Counted from the first letter of the stretch, positions 17,496 through 27,386 are shown. The stretch is DNA of 51,522 nt from an uncultured bacterium (GCA_913020665.1 CAJVZI010000008.1:1-51522), one strand, 5' to 3'. Notes: a model not told the origin generated them from the sequence alone. Numbers and translations: made by a program.

Positions 17496-20400
17496 TTACA
17501 CCTGCGTATAACCTTTATTTAAATAGCTCTGTAATTTTTTGAATTTTATCTGGAGTTCTTTTCCATCGGGAGCTCTGACAAGTATTTTTTCATTCCTGCC
17601 TCTTTTTTGTTGGACTTGGACAGGTGTTCTAACCTGCTGAGGCTGGTTGCCTTGCGGAGCTTGCGATTGACCTTGGAACCCCATGCCTGTGGTGTCTTGA
17701 TGTGAAGTTTTTACATTGCTTACTGCAGGCCCTCTATTCGCTTGAGATTGTTCCATCCCTTGTAACTGAGTCCGGAATAACCTTTGTACTGTAATAGAGT
17801 TCATATCTTGCATCATTTCCTGAAACATCTTGAATCCTTCGGACTTGTACTCTAATAAAGGATTTTTTTGTCCATACGCTCTTAGATTGATCCCTTCACG
17901 CAATTGATCCATGGCGTAAAGATGATCTTTCCATTTTTCATCAATGGTCCTCAGAATAACGAAACGTTCAAATTCACGGATCGCTTCATCTGGGACAAGA
18001 GACTGTCTGGCTTTATAAACTGCCTTTGCTTGTTCTATTACCCATTCAATAATATCTTCATTATTAATATCATTTTCCCCGAGCTCTTCCTGTATCCTTT
18101 CAAGTGTCGCATCCACCATGATATACGAAGCGAACCGTTGCTTCAAATAATCCCAGTCCCATGCATAAATATCATCTGATTGCATTTCAATTTCATCTAA
18201 AACAAAATCATCTAAAATATGTAAAACAGATTCAAGCATATTTTCACCTGCAAGAGCCTGATTCCTAATATCATACACAACCTGACGCTGCTGGTTCATT
18301 ACATCATCATACTCAAGCAGATGTTTGCGAATACCAAAATTTCGCACCTCAACTTTTTTCTGTGCATTTGATATGGCCCTCGTCACCATCTTCGCTGAAA
18401 TCACCTCGCCCTCTTCAATTCCCATCCGATCCATAATTGATGCAACTCTGTCAGAGCTAAAGAGCCTCATTAGATCATCCTCAAGTGATAAATAAAACCT
18501 TGAAGAACCTGGGTCACCCTGACGTCCACTTCTACCACGTAATTGAAGGTCGATCCGCCTAGACTCGTGTCTTTCAGTTCCTATAATATGAAGACCACCT
18601 AATTCTTTGATACCCTGACCCAATTTAATATCTGTCCCGCGTCCGGCCATATTAGTAGCAATTGTTACCGCGCCTTTTTGCCCAGCACGAGCAACTACTT
18701 CCGCTTCACTTTTATGCTGCTTTGCATTCAGGACATTATGAGGGATATTTTTTCGCTTTAACATACGTGCAAGAAGTTCAGAGACCTCAACAGATACGGT
18801 ACCTACCAGAACCGGCTGCCCTTTATGATGGCATTCTGTGATCTCTTCAATGGCAGCATTATATTTCTCTCGCTTGGTCTTATATACTAAATCATCTCTG
18901 TCGTCCCTAGAAATAGGTCGATGAGTAGGTATCACTGTTACATCAAGACCATATATTGAACCAAGTTCTTCTGCTTCGGTCTCAGCGGTACCGGTCATAC
19001 CTGATAACTTATCATAAAGTCGAAAATAATTCTGGATGGTTATCGTTGCTAAAGTTTGAGTCTCTCTTTCAATGCGAACATTTTCTTTTGCTTCAAGTGC
19101 TTGATGAAGACCATCAGAATATCTTCTTCCAGGGAGGACTCTGCCTGTAAACTCATCAACGATCATCACCTTATTGTCTTGCATAACGTATTCTACATCT
19201 TTCTCGTAGAGCGTATATGCTTTTAATAATTGGTTAAAATTATGGATAGTGCCACTACGCTCAGCATGTAACTGGTGTGCTTTTTCCTTCTCGGCTTCTT
19301 TTTCAACCGCACTTAGATCTTCTTTCTCATCTATTTCTGTTAACATTTCACCAAGATCTGGAATTACAAATGTATCTGGGTCATCTGGCGCTAAAAGAGT
19401 CCGACCTTTCTCAGTGATATCCATTACATGGCTTTTTTCATCAACAGCAAAATAAAGGTCATCATCTACTTCATGCATTTTTTTATCACGAGTATGGATT
19501 GACTCAATATCTTGGGCAAGTTTCAACATCCCTGGCTCTTGGAATATTTTTAACACTTGACGATTTTTAGGCATTCCTCTTTGTGCTTGGAGTAATTTTA
19601 AGCCAGCCTTATCCTCATCACCATCATCGATATATTTCTGAGCTTCACGAACAAGGTCTGATACCAATGAGGACTGTTTTTTAACCAACTTCTGAACCCC
19701 TGGCTTAAGAGTGGTAAATGTCTCATCTACAGGTGTATCTACTGCACCAGAAATAATAAGTGGCGTTCTTGCCTCATCAATTAGAACACTATCTACTTCA
19801 TCTACCACGGCAAATGCATGACCTCGTTGTACCTTATCATCTTTCTGCAAAGCCATATTATCTCTAAGGTAGTCAAAACCAAACTCGTTATTTGTCCCAT
19901 ATGTTATGTCACGATCATACATTTCACGACGTTGGATATTATCCATTGAATTCAAAATAAAACCGACGGTTAAACCCAAGCGCTTATAGACCTCCCCCAT
20001 CCACTCTGCATCTCTTTGCGCAAGGTAATCGTTGACAGTAATAACATGAACTCCTCTACCTGTCAATGCATTAAGATAAATAGGCATTGTAGCTACTAGC
20101 GTCTTCCCTTCACCTGTTTTCATCTCTGAAACCTTGCCATTATGCAATGTAATGGCGCCTAATAATTGCACATCATATGGAATCATTTCCCATGCTGTAT
20201 CATGGCCTGAAACACGCCATGAGGAACCACACATTCTACGGCAGGTTTCTTTGACCATAGCAAATGCTTCTTCCATAATTAAGCCCAGAGCGCCTTGCTC
20301 AGCTTTTAATATCTCCGCTGCACGTTGCTGTTTATCCATATCATTGGATAAGGAATTTTCTTTTTCCTGCCGCGCATTCATTACAAATTCTTTCAACTCA

Positions 20401-20534
20401 CTTGTTCGAGCAACTAATTCATCATCAGTCTTTGTAGACAATGAATCATACAATTGATTAATACGTATGATGGTTGGTTTTAGTTTTTTGATCTCACGAT
20501 CAGACTTTGTACCAAAAAATTTAGCTAGGACCAT
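17496..20534 (-). CDS. secA: Preprotein translocase ATPase SecA
   Basis: SecA drives Sec-dependent export through SecYEG. The 1012-residue protein has Walker A at about 138-146 (MKTGEGKTL), the motif VDEVDSVLIDEARTPLI, the second-half helicase motifs TNMAGRGTDIKLG and GRSGRQGDPG, and the C-terminal helical scaffold (DEKWKDHLYAMDQLREGI). An acidic insert at about 265-440 enlarges nucleotide-binding domain 1, as in Bacteroidota-type SecA. The tail is odd. It keeps GRNE, which normally introduces the zinc motif CPCGSGKK, but continues instead as KILVRAPDGKELQIKFKKLQ, so the zinc-binding SecB/ribosome-contact element is missing. No alternative frame near the end encodes it. It lies downstream of nusB (gap 8 nt). 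Confidence 0.98.
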   Translation of the reverse strand: MVLAKFFGTKSDREIKKLKPTIIRINQLYDSLSTKTDDELVARTSELKEFVMNARQEKENSLSNDMDKQQRAAEILKAEQGALGLIMEEAFAMVKETCRRMCGSSWRVSGHDTAWEMIPYDVQLLGAITLHNGKVSEMKTGEGKTLVATMPIYLNALTGRGVHVITVNDYLAQRDAEWMGEVYKRLGLTVGFILNSMDNIQRREMYDRDITYGTNNEFGFDYLRDNMALQKDDKVQRGHAFAVVDEVDSVLIDEARTPLIISGAVDTPVDETFTTLKPGVQKLVKKQSSLVSDLVREAQKYIDDGDEDKAGLKLLQAQRGMPKNRQVLKIFQEPGMLKLAQDIESIHTRDKKMHEVDDDLYFAVDEKSHVMDITEKGRTLLAPDDPDTFVIPDLGEMLTEIDEKEDLSAVEKEAEKEKAHQLHAERSGTIHNFNQLLKAYTLYEKDVEYVMQDNKVMIVDEFTGRVLPGRRYSDGLHQALEAKENVRIERETQTLATITIQNYFRLYDKLSGMTGTAETEAEELGSIYGLDVTVIPTHRPISRDDRDDLVYKTKREKYNAAIEEITECHHKGQPVLVGTVSVEVSELLARMLKRKNIPHNVLNAKQHKSEAEVVARAGQKGAVTIATNMAGRGTDIKLGQGIKELGGLHIIGTERHESRRIDLQLRGRSGRQGDPGSSRFYLSLEDDLMRLFSSDRVASIMDRMGIEEGEVISAKMVTRAISNAQKKVEVRNFGIRKHLLEYDDVMNQQRQVVYDIRNQALAGENMLESVLHILDDFVLDEIEMQSDDIYAWDWDYLKQRFASYIMVDATLERIQEELGENDINNEDIIEWVIEQAKAVYKARQSLVPDEAIREFERFVILRTIDEKWKDHLYAMDQLREGINLRAYGQKNPLLEYKSEGFKMFQEMMQDMNSITVQRLFRTQLQGMEQSQANRGPAVSNVKTSHQDTTGMGFQGQSQAPQGNQPQQVRTPVQVQQKRGRNEKILVRAPDGKELQIKFKKLQSYLNKGYTQV

Positions 20535-20542
20535 ATATATGC

Positions 20543-20971
20543 CTAATTCTTCTCTTCTTTTTGATAATCTTTGTATACTGCATCTAAGACCCCATTGATA
20601 AAGCCCGGGCTTTCATCTGTACTATATATTTTAGATATTTCTACCATTTCACTAATAGACACCTTGGGGGGAATCTCTTCCACAAAAAATATTTCACATA
20701 TGCCCATTCTAAGCAATAATCTATCTATCTGTGCAACACGATCAAATTCCCAATTCTGCAAATGTGATTTTATCAGATCATCCGCTAATTTTACATTCTC
20801 TATAACACAATGAAAGAGGAGTTCTATAAACTCTGAATTTTTTTTTCTATCTGGATTTAGATCTAGTATACGCTTAAGAACTAGATCAGGTCTCTCATCT
20901 GAAAATTGATTTGCAAATAATGCTTCCAAGACTCCTTCCCGAGCAACCCTTCTAGGATGAACACTAGGCAT
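20543..20971 (-). CDS. nusB: Transcription antitermination/utilisation protein NusB
   Basis: From ATG 20971 the product is 142 residues, the normal size for NusB, and begins MPSVHPRRVAREGVLEALF, the family's N-terminal helix. The conserved core WEFDRVAQIDRLLLRMGICEI (read in parts) and the ending SPGFINGVLDAVYKDY match the family's D-R-x-x-x-I-D-x-x-x-L-R and FVNGVLD motifs. NusB with NusE (S10) binds boxA RNA during rRNA antitermination. The start overlaps the leucine dehydrogenase stop by 8 nt, so translation is likely coupled. The longer frame to 21013 lies inside the upstream gene and is unlikely. Confidence 0.93.
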   Translation of the reverse strand: MPSVHPRRVAREGVLEALFANQFSDERPDLVLKRILDLNPDRKKNSEFIELLFHCVIENVKLADDLIKSHLQNWEFDRVAQIDRLLLRMGICEIFFVEEIPPKVSISEMVEISKIYSTDESPGFINGVLDAVYKDYQKEEKN

Positions 20972-22073
20972 TATCTCGTTTACCCATAACATTTTTCTTA
21001 GGCAAATATACATTTTTTAATTTAGCTACATCTGACATCCTTTTTTCAGCAACTTTAGACGCTGCATTATGCGTTGTGACATCTTCAGCTTCAGCTCTTT
21101 TAAAAACCTCCATCAACGTATCATATATACCTTCTTCTGCCTGACGAAAGGCACGTTCACGGTTATATCCCTCTATCTCATTTGCACAATTGATCAATCC
21201 ACCTGCATTAATCGCATAATCTGGAGCATATAGAATACCCCTATCTTTTAGCATTTTTGCATGTATGTCTTCTTTTTGTAACTGATTATTTGCCGCTCCA
21301 GCCACGATCGAACATCTTAGCTTTGGAATGGTCTCATCATTCAATGTCGCACCAAGGGCACAGGGTGCATAGATATCAATATCTGATTCATATATTTCAT
21401 CCAGATCAATAACCTTAGCTCCAAACTCTTCCACCACTCGTTTTATAGATGCATCATCGATATCTGTTACAAATAGTTCTACACCTTCCCTAGTTAAATA
21501 ACGACAAAGATGATAACCTACATGCCCAACGCCTTGCACGCCTACCTTTAGCCCGAATAAAGAATCTTTACCAAGTTGTTTCTTTACGGTTGCTTTAATT
21601 CCAGAAAAAGTCCCCAGTGCCGTTACGGGAGATGGATCCCCGCTCCCACCAAGCGCTCTAGAGATTCCTGTCACATACCGGGTTTCAGTACGCACCCATT
21701 CCATATCTTTAACGCTAGTACCAACATCTTCAGCAGTAATATATCTCCCTGCAAGACCTTGTACAAACCGTCCAAACGATCTAAAAAGTATCTCATTCTT
21801 ATCTGTTTTTGAATCTCCAATTATTACGGCCTTTCCACCTCCTAGGTTTAACCCAGCAATTGCTGCCTTGTAACTCATACCCCTAGATAAACGCAAGACA
21901 TCTTTCAATGCATCTTCATCAGTCTCATAAGCCCACATTCTGCAACCTCCAAGAGCAGGCCCGATTGTAGTATTATGGATCGCTATTATTGCCTTTAAAC
22001 CTGTATCCTTATCATTGCAAAAGACTACCTCTTCATGACCTCTATTTTCCATACTTTCAAATACAGATAACAT
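20964..22073 (-). CDS. Leucine (branched-chain amino acid) dehydrogenase
   Basis: This is the NAD-dependent oxidative deaminase of Leu/Val/Ile in the Glu/Leu/Phe/Val dehydrogenase family, about 369 residues. The family landmarks are GPALGGCRMW, the substrate lysine in SRGMSYKAA and the catalytic lysine in LNLGGGKAVI (about residues 69 and 81). AEDVGTS, the Rossmann motif GVQGVGHVG and the closing APDYAINAGGLIN are also present. ATG 22073 is preferred over the adjacent ATG 22076 because AAGGGG lies at better spacing. Next to ilvE and an acyl-CoA dehydrogenase, it suggests catabolism, or reversible amination, of branched-chain amino acids, and release or capture of ammonium. Confidence 0.92.
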   Translation of the reverse strand: MLSVFESMENRGHEEVVFCNDKDTGLKAIIAIHNTTIGPALGGCRMWAYETDEDALKDVLRLSRGMSYKAAIAGLNLGGGKAVIIGDSKTDKNEILFRSFGRFVQGLAGRYITAEDVGTSVKDMEWVRTETRYVTGISRALGGSGDPSPVTALGTFSGIKATVKKQLGKDSLFGLKVGVQGVGHVGYHLCRYLTREGVELFVTDIDDASIKRVVEEFGAKVIDLDEIYESDIDIYAPCALGATLNDETIPKLRCSIVAGAANNQLQKEDIHAKMLKDRGILYAPDYAINAGGLINCANEIEGYNRERAFRQAEEGIYDTLMEVFKRAEAEDVTTHNAASKVAEKRMSDVAKLKNVYLPKKNVMGKRDNA

Positions 22074-22082
22074 CATAACCCC

Positions 22083-23120
22083 TTAATTACTTTCTATTAC
22101 CGGCTCTATCCATCCAAATGGATCTTTGATCTCTTGGCGTTGAATGGCAGTTAATAAATTTTTACACTCACTTGCAATAGGCCCCGGCTGATTTTGATTA
22201 ATTTCATGAACTGTATCTTTATATGTGATCTTACCAACAGGTGCCACTACTACTGCAGTTCCTGTACAAAACACTTCATCTGCTTCAACCAGCTCTTTTA
22301 TGTTTATATCGTTTTCTTCAACTTGAAGTTTTAATATCTCAGATGCGATCTTACATACAGAGTTTCTCGTTACTCCATCTAATATAGAACCACTTAATTT
22401 TGGAGTTCTGATCACTCCATCTTTTACTATAAATAGATTAGCTGAACCAAGCTCTTCAATGCGATCCTCATTTTTCGAATCAAGATAGATAACCTCATCA
22501 AACCCTTCCTTTTTTGCTTTCATAAGTGGATAAAGTGATGCTGAATAATTTCCAATTGCTTTTGCATTACCTATTCCTCTTGGAGCTGCGCGATGATAGT
22601 CTAATTCCACTTTAAGATTGAGTGGCTTTACACCACCTTTGAAATATGACCCTACAGGTGATAAAAACACCATGAAAGTATATTCTGAAACAGCTCTAAC
22701 CCCCAACGCTGGGGCAGTACCCCACACAATAGGCCTGATATACATACTACCTTTTTTGTAGGGGGGGACATAATCAAAATTATCTTTTAGCGTGGTTATG
22801 ACCGCCTCTTTAAAAAACTGAGGGTCCATCTCTGGAATGCATAGCCTTTTTGTAGACCACGCCATTCTTCTTGCATTACGGTCGATCCTAAATAAAACGA
22901 TATTGTCCTTAGATGTATGAAATGCTTTGGTCCCCTCAAAGACACCCTGTCCATAATTTAATACCCCTGCAGCAGGAGATAATTCAATAGACCCATATGG
23001 CACTAGCGAGCCGCCAGACCATTGACCATCTATAGAACATGTTGCCTTGAACATACTCCTTGTTTCAATAGCATCAAAACCAAGCTCCTCCCAATGAATA
23101 TCAACTTTTTTCAAACTCAT
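22083..23120 (-). CDS. ilvE: Branched-chain amino acid aminotransferase
   Basis: The 345-residue protein is a fold-type IV PLP transaminase of the longer BCAT form. Landmarks are NYGQGVFEGTKAF (residues 56-68), the catalytic lysine in GIGNAKAIGNYSAS (Lys187), ELGSANLF and the C-terminal EVFCTGTAVVVAPVG. It exchanges amino groups between Leu/Ile/Val and 2-oxoglutarate. The start overlaps the acyl-CoA dehydrogenase stop by ATGA. It is followed after 9 nt by leucine dehydrogenase, so two enzymes that make the same branched-chain 2-oxoacids are encoded side by side. Confidence 0.95.
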   Translation of the reverse strand: MSLKKVDIHWEELGFDAIETRSMFKATCSIDGQWSGGSLVPYGSIELSPAAGVLNYGQGVFEGTKAFHTSKDNIVLFRIDRNARRMAWSTKRLCIPEMDPQFFKEAVITTLKDNFDYVPPYKKGSMYIRPIVWGTAPALGVRAVSEYTFMVFLSPVGSYFKGGVKPLNLKVELDYHRAAPRGIGNAKAIGNYSASLYPLMKAKKEGFDEVIYLDSKNEDRIEELGSANLFIVKDGVIRTPKLSGSILDGVTRNSVCKIASEILKLQVEENDINIKELVEADEVFCTGTAVVVAPVGKITYKDTVHEINQNQPGPIASECKNLLTAIQRQEIKDPFGWIEPVIESN

Positions 23121-24259
23121 TTAAGAAGATCTCTACCTATTACAAGTCGTTGTATCTCTGAAGTACCTTCATAGATCTCTGTGATCTTCGCATCTCGCAT
23201 TAGTCGTTCGATCCCATACTCTTGCATATATCCATAACCACCGTGTATCTGTACACATTCTGATGCAGCTTTCATTGCCGTTGAAGAGGCGAATAATTTC
23301 GCCATAGAACTTTCTTTTATATAATCTTTGCCTTGGTCCTTTAAATGAGCGGCCTGCCAAACAAGTAATCTAGAAGCATCTACATTTGTTGCCATATCTG
23401 CAAGTTTATTTTTAATTGCACCAAATTGCCCGATCGATCGACCAAATTGTTCTCGCTCTTTTGCATAAGCCACTGCTTTTTCTAATGCAGACCGTGATAA
23501 ACCTAGTGCCTGCGCAGCAATACCAATACGTCCACCACCAAGAGCTTTCATAGCAATTGAAAAACCCTCTCCTTCTTGACCGATCCGATTATTTTCTTTT
23601 ATCTTACAATTTTCAAAATAAAGTTCACAAGTATCTGAAGCTCTGATGCCAAGTTTATTTTCTTTTTTACCTATGCTTAGTCCTGGTGTGCCTTTTTCAA
23701 TAATAAATGCAGAAATTCCTTTCGAACCAGCTTCTTTATTGGTCAAACAGAAAAAGATCACAAAGTCACTATTTTGACCACTGGTAACCCAGTTCTTAGT
23801 ACCATTTATAATATAGTGGTCTCCATTTTTCTCTGCATAGGTTTTCATGTTACTTGCATCGGAACCTGATTGGGGTTCACTTAGGCTATATGCACCTAAT
23901 TTGTCACCTCTCGCAAGCGGTTTTAAGAAATTATTCTTTTGCTTATCAGTACCTTGGTCTAATAACACCTGACAGACCAATGAATTATTCACTGACATTA
24001 TTGTTGATGTAGCGAGCTCAACTGCTGCGATCTCTTCTATGGCAATCACATAGGATATGGTGTCAAAGCCTGAACCACCCCATTCTTCTGGCACCATCAT
24101 TCCCATAAAGCCAAGCTCTCCCATTTCTTTTATTTGGTCTTTTGGAAATTCTGAGGCTTCATCACGCTCAATTACACCAGGGAGTAAATGCTTTTCAGCA
24201 AAATCCCTCGCTGTCTCTCTAATCAATTCTTGTTCAGTAGTTAAAGTAAAATCAATCAT
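23117..24259 (-). CDS. Acyl-CoA dehydrogenase (short/branched-chain type)
   Basis: This FAD enzyme introduces the alpha-beta double bond in acyl-CoA and passes electrons to ETF. It has the N-terminal helical domain, the signature [15 protein letters not shown], the FAD/substrate segment [10 protein letters not shown] and the C-terminal [20 protein letters not shown] (read in parts). The catalytic base Glu sits in [11 protein letters not shown] (about residue 364). I chose ATG 24259 (380 residues); the frame opens at a TTG three codons earlier. It overlaps the thiolase stop by 8 nt. Context with BCAT and leucine dehydrogenase favours an isovaleryl/2-methylbutyryl/isobutyryl substrate, but butyryl-CoA is equally compatible with the residues. 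Confidence 0.92.
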   Translation of the reverse strand: MIDFTLTTEQELIRETARDFAEKHLLPGVIERDEASEFPKDQIKEMGELGFMGMMVPEEWGGSGFDTISYVIAIEEIAAVELATSTIMSVNNSLVCQVLLDQGTDKQKNNFLKPLARGDKLGAYSLSEPQSGSDASNMKTYAEKNGDHYIINGTKNWVTSGQNSDFVIFFCLTNKEAGSKGISAFIIEKGTPGLSIGKKENKLGIRASDTCELYFENCKIKENNRIGQEGEGFSIAMKALGGGRIGIAAQALGLSRSALEKAVAYAKEREQFGRSIGQFGAIKNKLADMATNVDASRLLVWQAAHLKDQGKDYIKESSMAKLFASSTAMKAASECVQIHGGYGYMQEYGIERLMRDAKITEIYEGTSEIQRLVIGRDLLK

Positions 24260-25436
24260 ATTTTTCAACGATCAGAGCAGACGCCTCACCTCCGCCAATA
24301 CAAAGAGTCGCTAGACCCCTATCAACATTTTGGCGATTCATTCCATTGATCAATGTTGTGAGGATTCTTGCTCCTGAAGCTCCTATAGGATGCCCTAGCG
24401 CAACAGCGCCACCATATATATTTACATTTTCATATTGAATATTATAGTCTTCTATTGCAGCCATTGCTACAACTGCAAAAGCTTCATTGATCTCCCAAAG
24501 ATCAATGTCGTTCGCTTTTAGGCCAGCTTTATTCAATACCTTACCTATAGCTTTACTAGGGGCTGTAGTAAACCATTCTGGCTGATGTGAAGCAGAGGCT
24601 TGTTCTATAATTCTCACTAAAGGTTTCAATCCCAGATCTTTAGCATTTTCCTCACTAGTTATAAGCATAACGGCTGCACCATCATTTAATTTTGAAGCAT
24701 TTGCTGCGGTTATGGTACCATCTTTATCAAATGCAGGCTTTAGGGCTGGAATTTTTTCAAATCTCGCTTTAGCTGGCTCTTCATCTTCATCTATTACCAA
24801 TGGCTCTCCTTTCCTCTGCGGGATCACAACTGGCACTATTTCTGTTTGGAATATTCCATCAGAGGTTGCTTGTTGCGCTCGATTATATGATTCTATTGCA
24901 TATTCATCTTGAGCTTCTCTTGAATAGTTTCTATCCTTTGCCAGCATCTCTGCACAATTACCCATATGCTTATCATTATATGCATCCCATAGTCCATCAT
25001 GGATCATACTATCAATAACCTTACTGTGGCCTAATTTCTTTCCCGCTCTTGCATCATTCAATAAGTAAGGAGCATTTGACATACTCTCCATACCACCAGC
25101 AAGAATTAGATCAGCATCTCCACATCTTATTGCTTGATCAGCGAGCATGACAGCCTTTAGCCCCGAACCACACATTTTATTAATGGTTAATGCTTCAACT
25201 GAATCTGGGCAACCACTTTTTAATGTTGCTTGGCGCGCTGGTGCCTGTCCCTGGCCAGCGGATAGGACATTTCCTAATATCACTTCATTTATTCGATCAG
25301 TCTGAATCCCCGTTTTATCAAGGATATCTTTAATACAGATAGATGCAAGATCGGAAGCGGACAAAGATGATAGATAACCTTGGAATGCTCCTATTGGAGT
25401 ACGGACTGCCGAAACAATGACTGATCTCCCTTGCAT
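24252..25436 (-). CDS. Acetyl-CoA C-acetyltransferase (thiolase)
   Basis: The 394-residue protein is full length. The nucleophile is Cys89 (NKMCGSGLKAV), with His349 (ALGHPIGASG) and Cys379 (TLCIGGG) completing the site, the same spacing as in biosynthetic thiolases. The NEAFA motif is present. It interconverts two acetyl-CoA and acetoacetyl-CoA, or cleaves 3-oxoacyl-CoA at the end of fatty or branched-chain degradation. It is the first gene of the thiolase - acyl-CoA dehydrogenase - ilvE - leucine dehydrogenase - nusB - secA chain, all overlapping or closely spaced. PhoH lies 80 nt upstream, on the same strand. Confidence 0.95.
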   Translation of the reverse strand: MQGRSVIVSAVRTPIGAFQGYLSSLSASDLASICIKDILDKTGIQTDRINEVILGNVLSAGQGQAPARQATLKSGCPDSVEALTINKMCGSGLKAVMLADQAIRCGDADLILAGGMESMSNAPYLLNDARAGKKLGHSKVIDSMIHDGLWDAYNDKHMGNCAEMLAKDRNYSREAQDEYAIESYNRAQQATSDGIFQTEIVPVVIPQRKGEPLVIDEDEEPAKARFEKIPALKPAFDKDGTITAANASKLNDGAAVMLITSEENAKDLGLKPLVRIIEQASASHQPEWFTTAPSKAIGKVLNKAGLKANDIDLWEINEAFAVVAMAAIEDYNIQYENVNIYGGAVALGHPIGASGARILTTLINGMNRQNVDRGLATLCIGGGEASALIVEKYD

Positions 25437-25516
25437 TATTTTCCTTTAAAAAGCATATATACGATAAAAGAGAAATTACAGAATATTTTGAAAATATTCT
25501 GAAATTTTAGCTTGAT

Positions 25517-26458
25517 CTAATTTTGGTCATATGCCTCAATTATTTTCATAACTAAGGGATGCCTGACCACATCTTTTTTATCAAGTTTTACAATGCCGAT
25601 ACCTTGGACACCCTTTAATAATTCACTCGCCTGTAATAAACCTGAGTCAGATCGGTTTTGTAGATCGATCTGGGTGACATCCCCAGTAATGATAGCCCTA
25701 GACCCAATACCAAGCCTTGTAAGGAACATCTTCATTTGAAGTACTGATGCATTCTGTGCTTCATCTAATATCATATAGGCACTATCCAGTGTACGTCCTC
25801 TCATATACGCCAAAGGCACCACCTCAATTATCTTACGCTCCAACAATTGAACTAATTTATTTTCTGCATAAAGGATCTTAAGAGAATCATAAAGAGGCGC
25901 AAGATAGGGATCAACCTTCTCTTTAAGATCTCCTGGAAGAAAACCTAAACTTTCTCCTGCTTCAACTGCAGGTCTGCATAGAATAATTCTATCAACTTCA
26001 TGGTTTTCCAAAGCCGCAACAGCAAATGCAACGGAAAGGAAGGTTTTTCCCGTTCCAGCAGGTCCAATACTAAAAACAACATCATTGTTCTTTACCATTT
26101 CAACGTACTGACTCTGGCCATCCGTTTTTGCACTGATAGCACCCTTCCTTCCATAGTATATTACATGATCTGGCACAGATCTATGGTCAGGTTCCTTATT
26201 AGAGTCTGATTTAATTAGAGTTATTAATTTTTGAGTATCGCTAACGGTAAGGCTTCCTTTACCAGTTAACGTTTGCATCATCTCGTGTAAGATCTCCTGT
26301 GCCTGAGAAACAACATCATCTTCACCCTGAACTTTGATTGTTTCTCCTCTAACAATAATTTTAACTGGGATCGCATTTTCTATCAATTTAATATGTGAAT
26401 CGCCAACTCCAAGTAGCGCTGTAGGCTCCACTGTTTTTAATGTAATGATCTTTTCCAA
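25517..26458 (-). CDS. PhoH-family ATPase
   Basis: The 313-residue protein has an N-terminal KH-like half (VGDSHIKLIENAI) and the PhoH ATPase domain. Walker A is GPAGTGKTF (132-140), followed by RPAVEAGESLGFLPGDL and Walker B AYMILDEAQNAS. Sensor-like TGDVTQIDL and the C-terminal KDVVRHPLVMKII complete the family pattern. PhoH-like proteins (YbeZ type) are RNA-associated ATPases often encoded beside the endonuclease YbeY, but no ybeY is visible downstream here. It is the first gene of the minus-strand run and is divergent from the lipoprotein gene at 26518, with only 59 nt for both promoters. Confidence 0.95.
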   Translation of the reverse strand: MEKIITLKTVEPTALLGVGDSHIKLIENAIPVKIIVRGETIKVQGEDDVVSQAQEILHEMMQTLTGKGSLTVSDTQKLITLIKSDSNKEPDHRSVPDHVIYYGRKGAISAKTDGQSQYVEMVKNNDVVFSIGPAGTGKTFLSVAFAVAALENHEVDRIILCRPAVEAGESLGFLPGDLKEKVDPYLAPLYDSLKILYAENKLVQLLERKIIEVVPLAYMRGRTLDSAYMILDEAQNASVLQMKMFLTRLGIGSRAIITGDVTQIDLQNRSDSGLLQASELLKGVQGIGIVKLDKKDVVRHPLVMKIIEAYDQN

Positions 26459-26517
26459 TATTCTAACTAACCTGTAATTTCATGATATAAAATTTAGGGT
26501 TTAGAATCATTTTATAC

Positions 26518-27375
26518 TTGAAACAAAAATTACATCTATATCTTTTTGTTCTAGTTTTTAGTTACAACTGTGCAGGGTCAGACCCACAACTAGAAACAAA
26601 AAAACAAAATGTTGACTATTTAATAGAACAAGGAAAAATATTATGGAGTCAAAGGACCAATAATTTATCTTTGGATAAAGCAGGTCACTTTATTGGCCTG
26701 GCTCATAAACAACGTCCTGATGATTTTGAGCTTTCTGTTCTTATGGGACAAATCAATTACCATAAAGCATATTTTATAGAAACCGAGACCAGCAAAAAGG
26801 ATTCCTTATTTCTTGAGGGGAGTAACATTTGTAAAAAAGCAGTAATGGTTCATCCTGATTTTAATAAAGTATATAATAAAGCAATGGGCGATAGTACATT
26901 TAAGTTGTTATCGGCAATTGCAGATGCTCCAAAATCTGTGGTTCCAGGGCTCTACTGGTGGGCGGTAAACCTTGCATATAACCTGATAAATAAACCGGTC
27001 TTAGCTAGGCTGAATCAACGTGAGTTAATGGAGACCATTATGCATCGTGTTCTCGCTTTGGAACCAGCATTCCACTTTAGCGGTCCATACAGATTCTTTG
27101 GCATATTATACACACGGATACCGGGTATAGAACTATCTCAATCAGAAACATATTTCAACCAAGCTTTAACTGCAGATCCTGAATATTTAGGCAACAAAGT
27201 AACAATGGCAGAATTTTATCATCAAAAGGCTGGTAATCGAGAACAATTCAATCTTTTTCTGAAAGAGATACTAGATACCGACCTAGTAGAACATCCTGAA
27301 CTATTGATAGAAAATTACTTTTTTCAAAAAAGAGCAGAAACACTATTAGAAAGAGAATCCTCTCTATTTGAATGA
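26518..27375 (+). CDS. TatT-like (TRAP transporter T-component family) lipoprotein
   Basis: The frame starts at TTG 26518. No in-frame ATG lies upstream before a stop, and the signal begins exactly there (MKQKLHLYLFVLVFSYNCAG, lipobox Cys18). The mature 267 residues are helical. The second half carries the pattern FHFSGPYRFFGILY, GIELSQSETYFNQAL and VTMAEFYHQKAGN, ending in a Phe/Leu helix. This matches my recollection of the TatT/Tp0956 family, in which TPR-like helices form a trimeric ring with a pore that partners a TRAP periplasmic binding protein. No TRAP genes are visible nearby, so the partner is unknown. A generic TPR lipoprotein is the alternative. Confidence 0.65.
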   Translation: MKQKLHLYLFVLVFSYNCAGSDPQLETKKQNVDYLIEQGKILWSQRTNNLSLDKAGHFIGLAHKQRPDDFELSVLMGQINYHKAYFIETETSKKDSLFLEGSNICKKAVMVHPDFNKVYNKAMGDSTFKLLSAIADAPKSVVPGLYWWAVNLAYNLINKPVLARLNQRELMETIMHRVLALEPAFHFSGPYRFFGILYTRIPGIELSQSETYFNQALTADPEYLGNKVTMAEFYHQKAGNREQFNLFLKEILDTDLVEHPELLIENYFFQKRAETLLERESSLFE

Positions 27376-27386
27376 CCTATTAAAAT

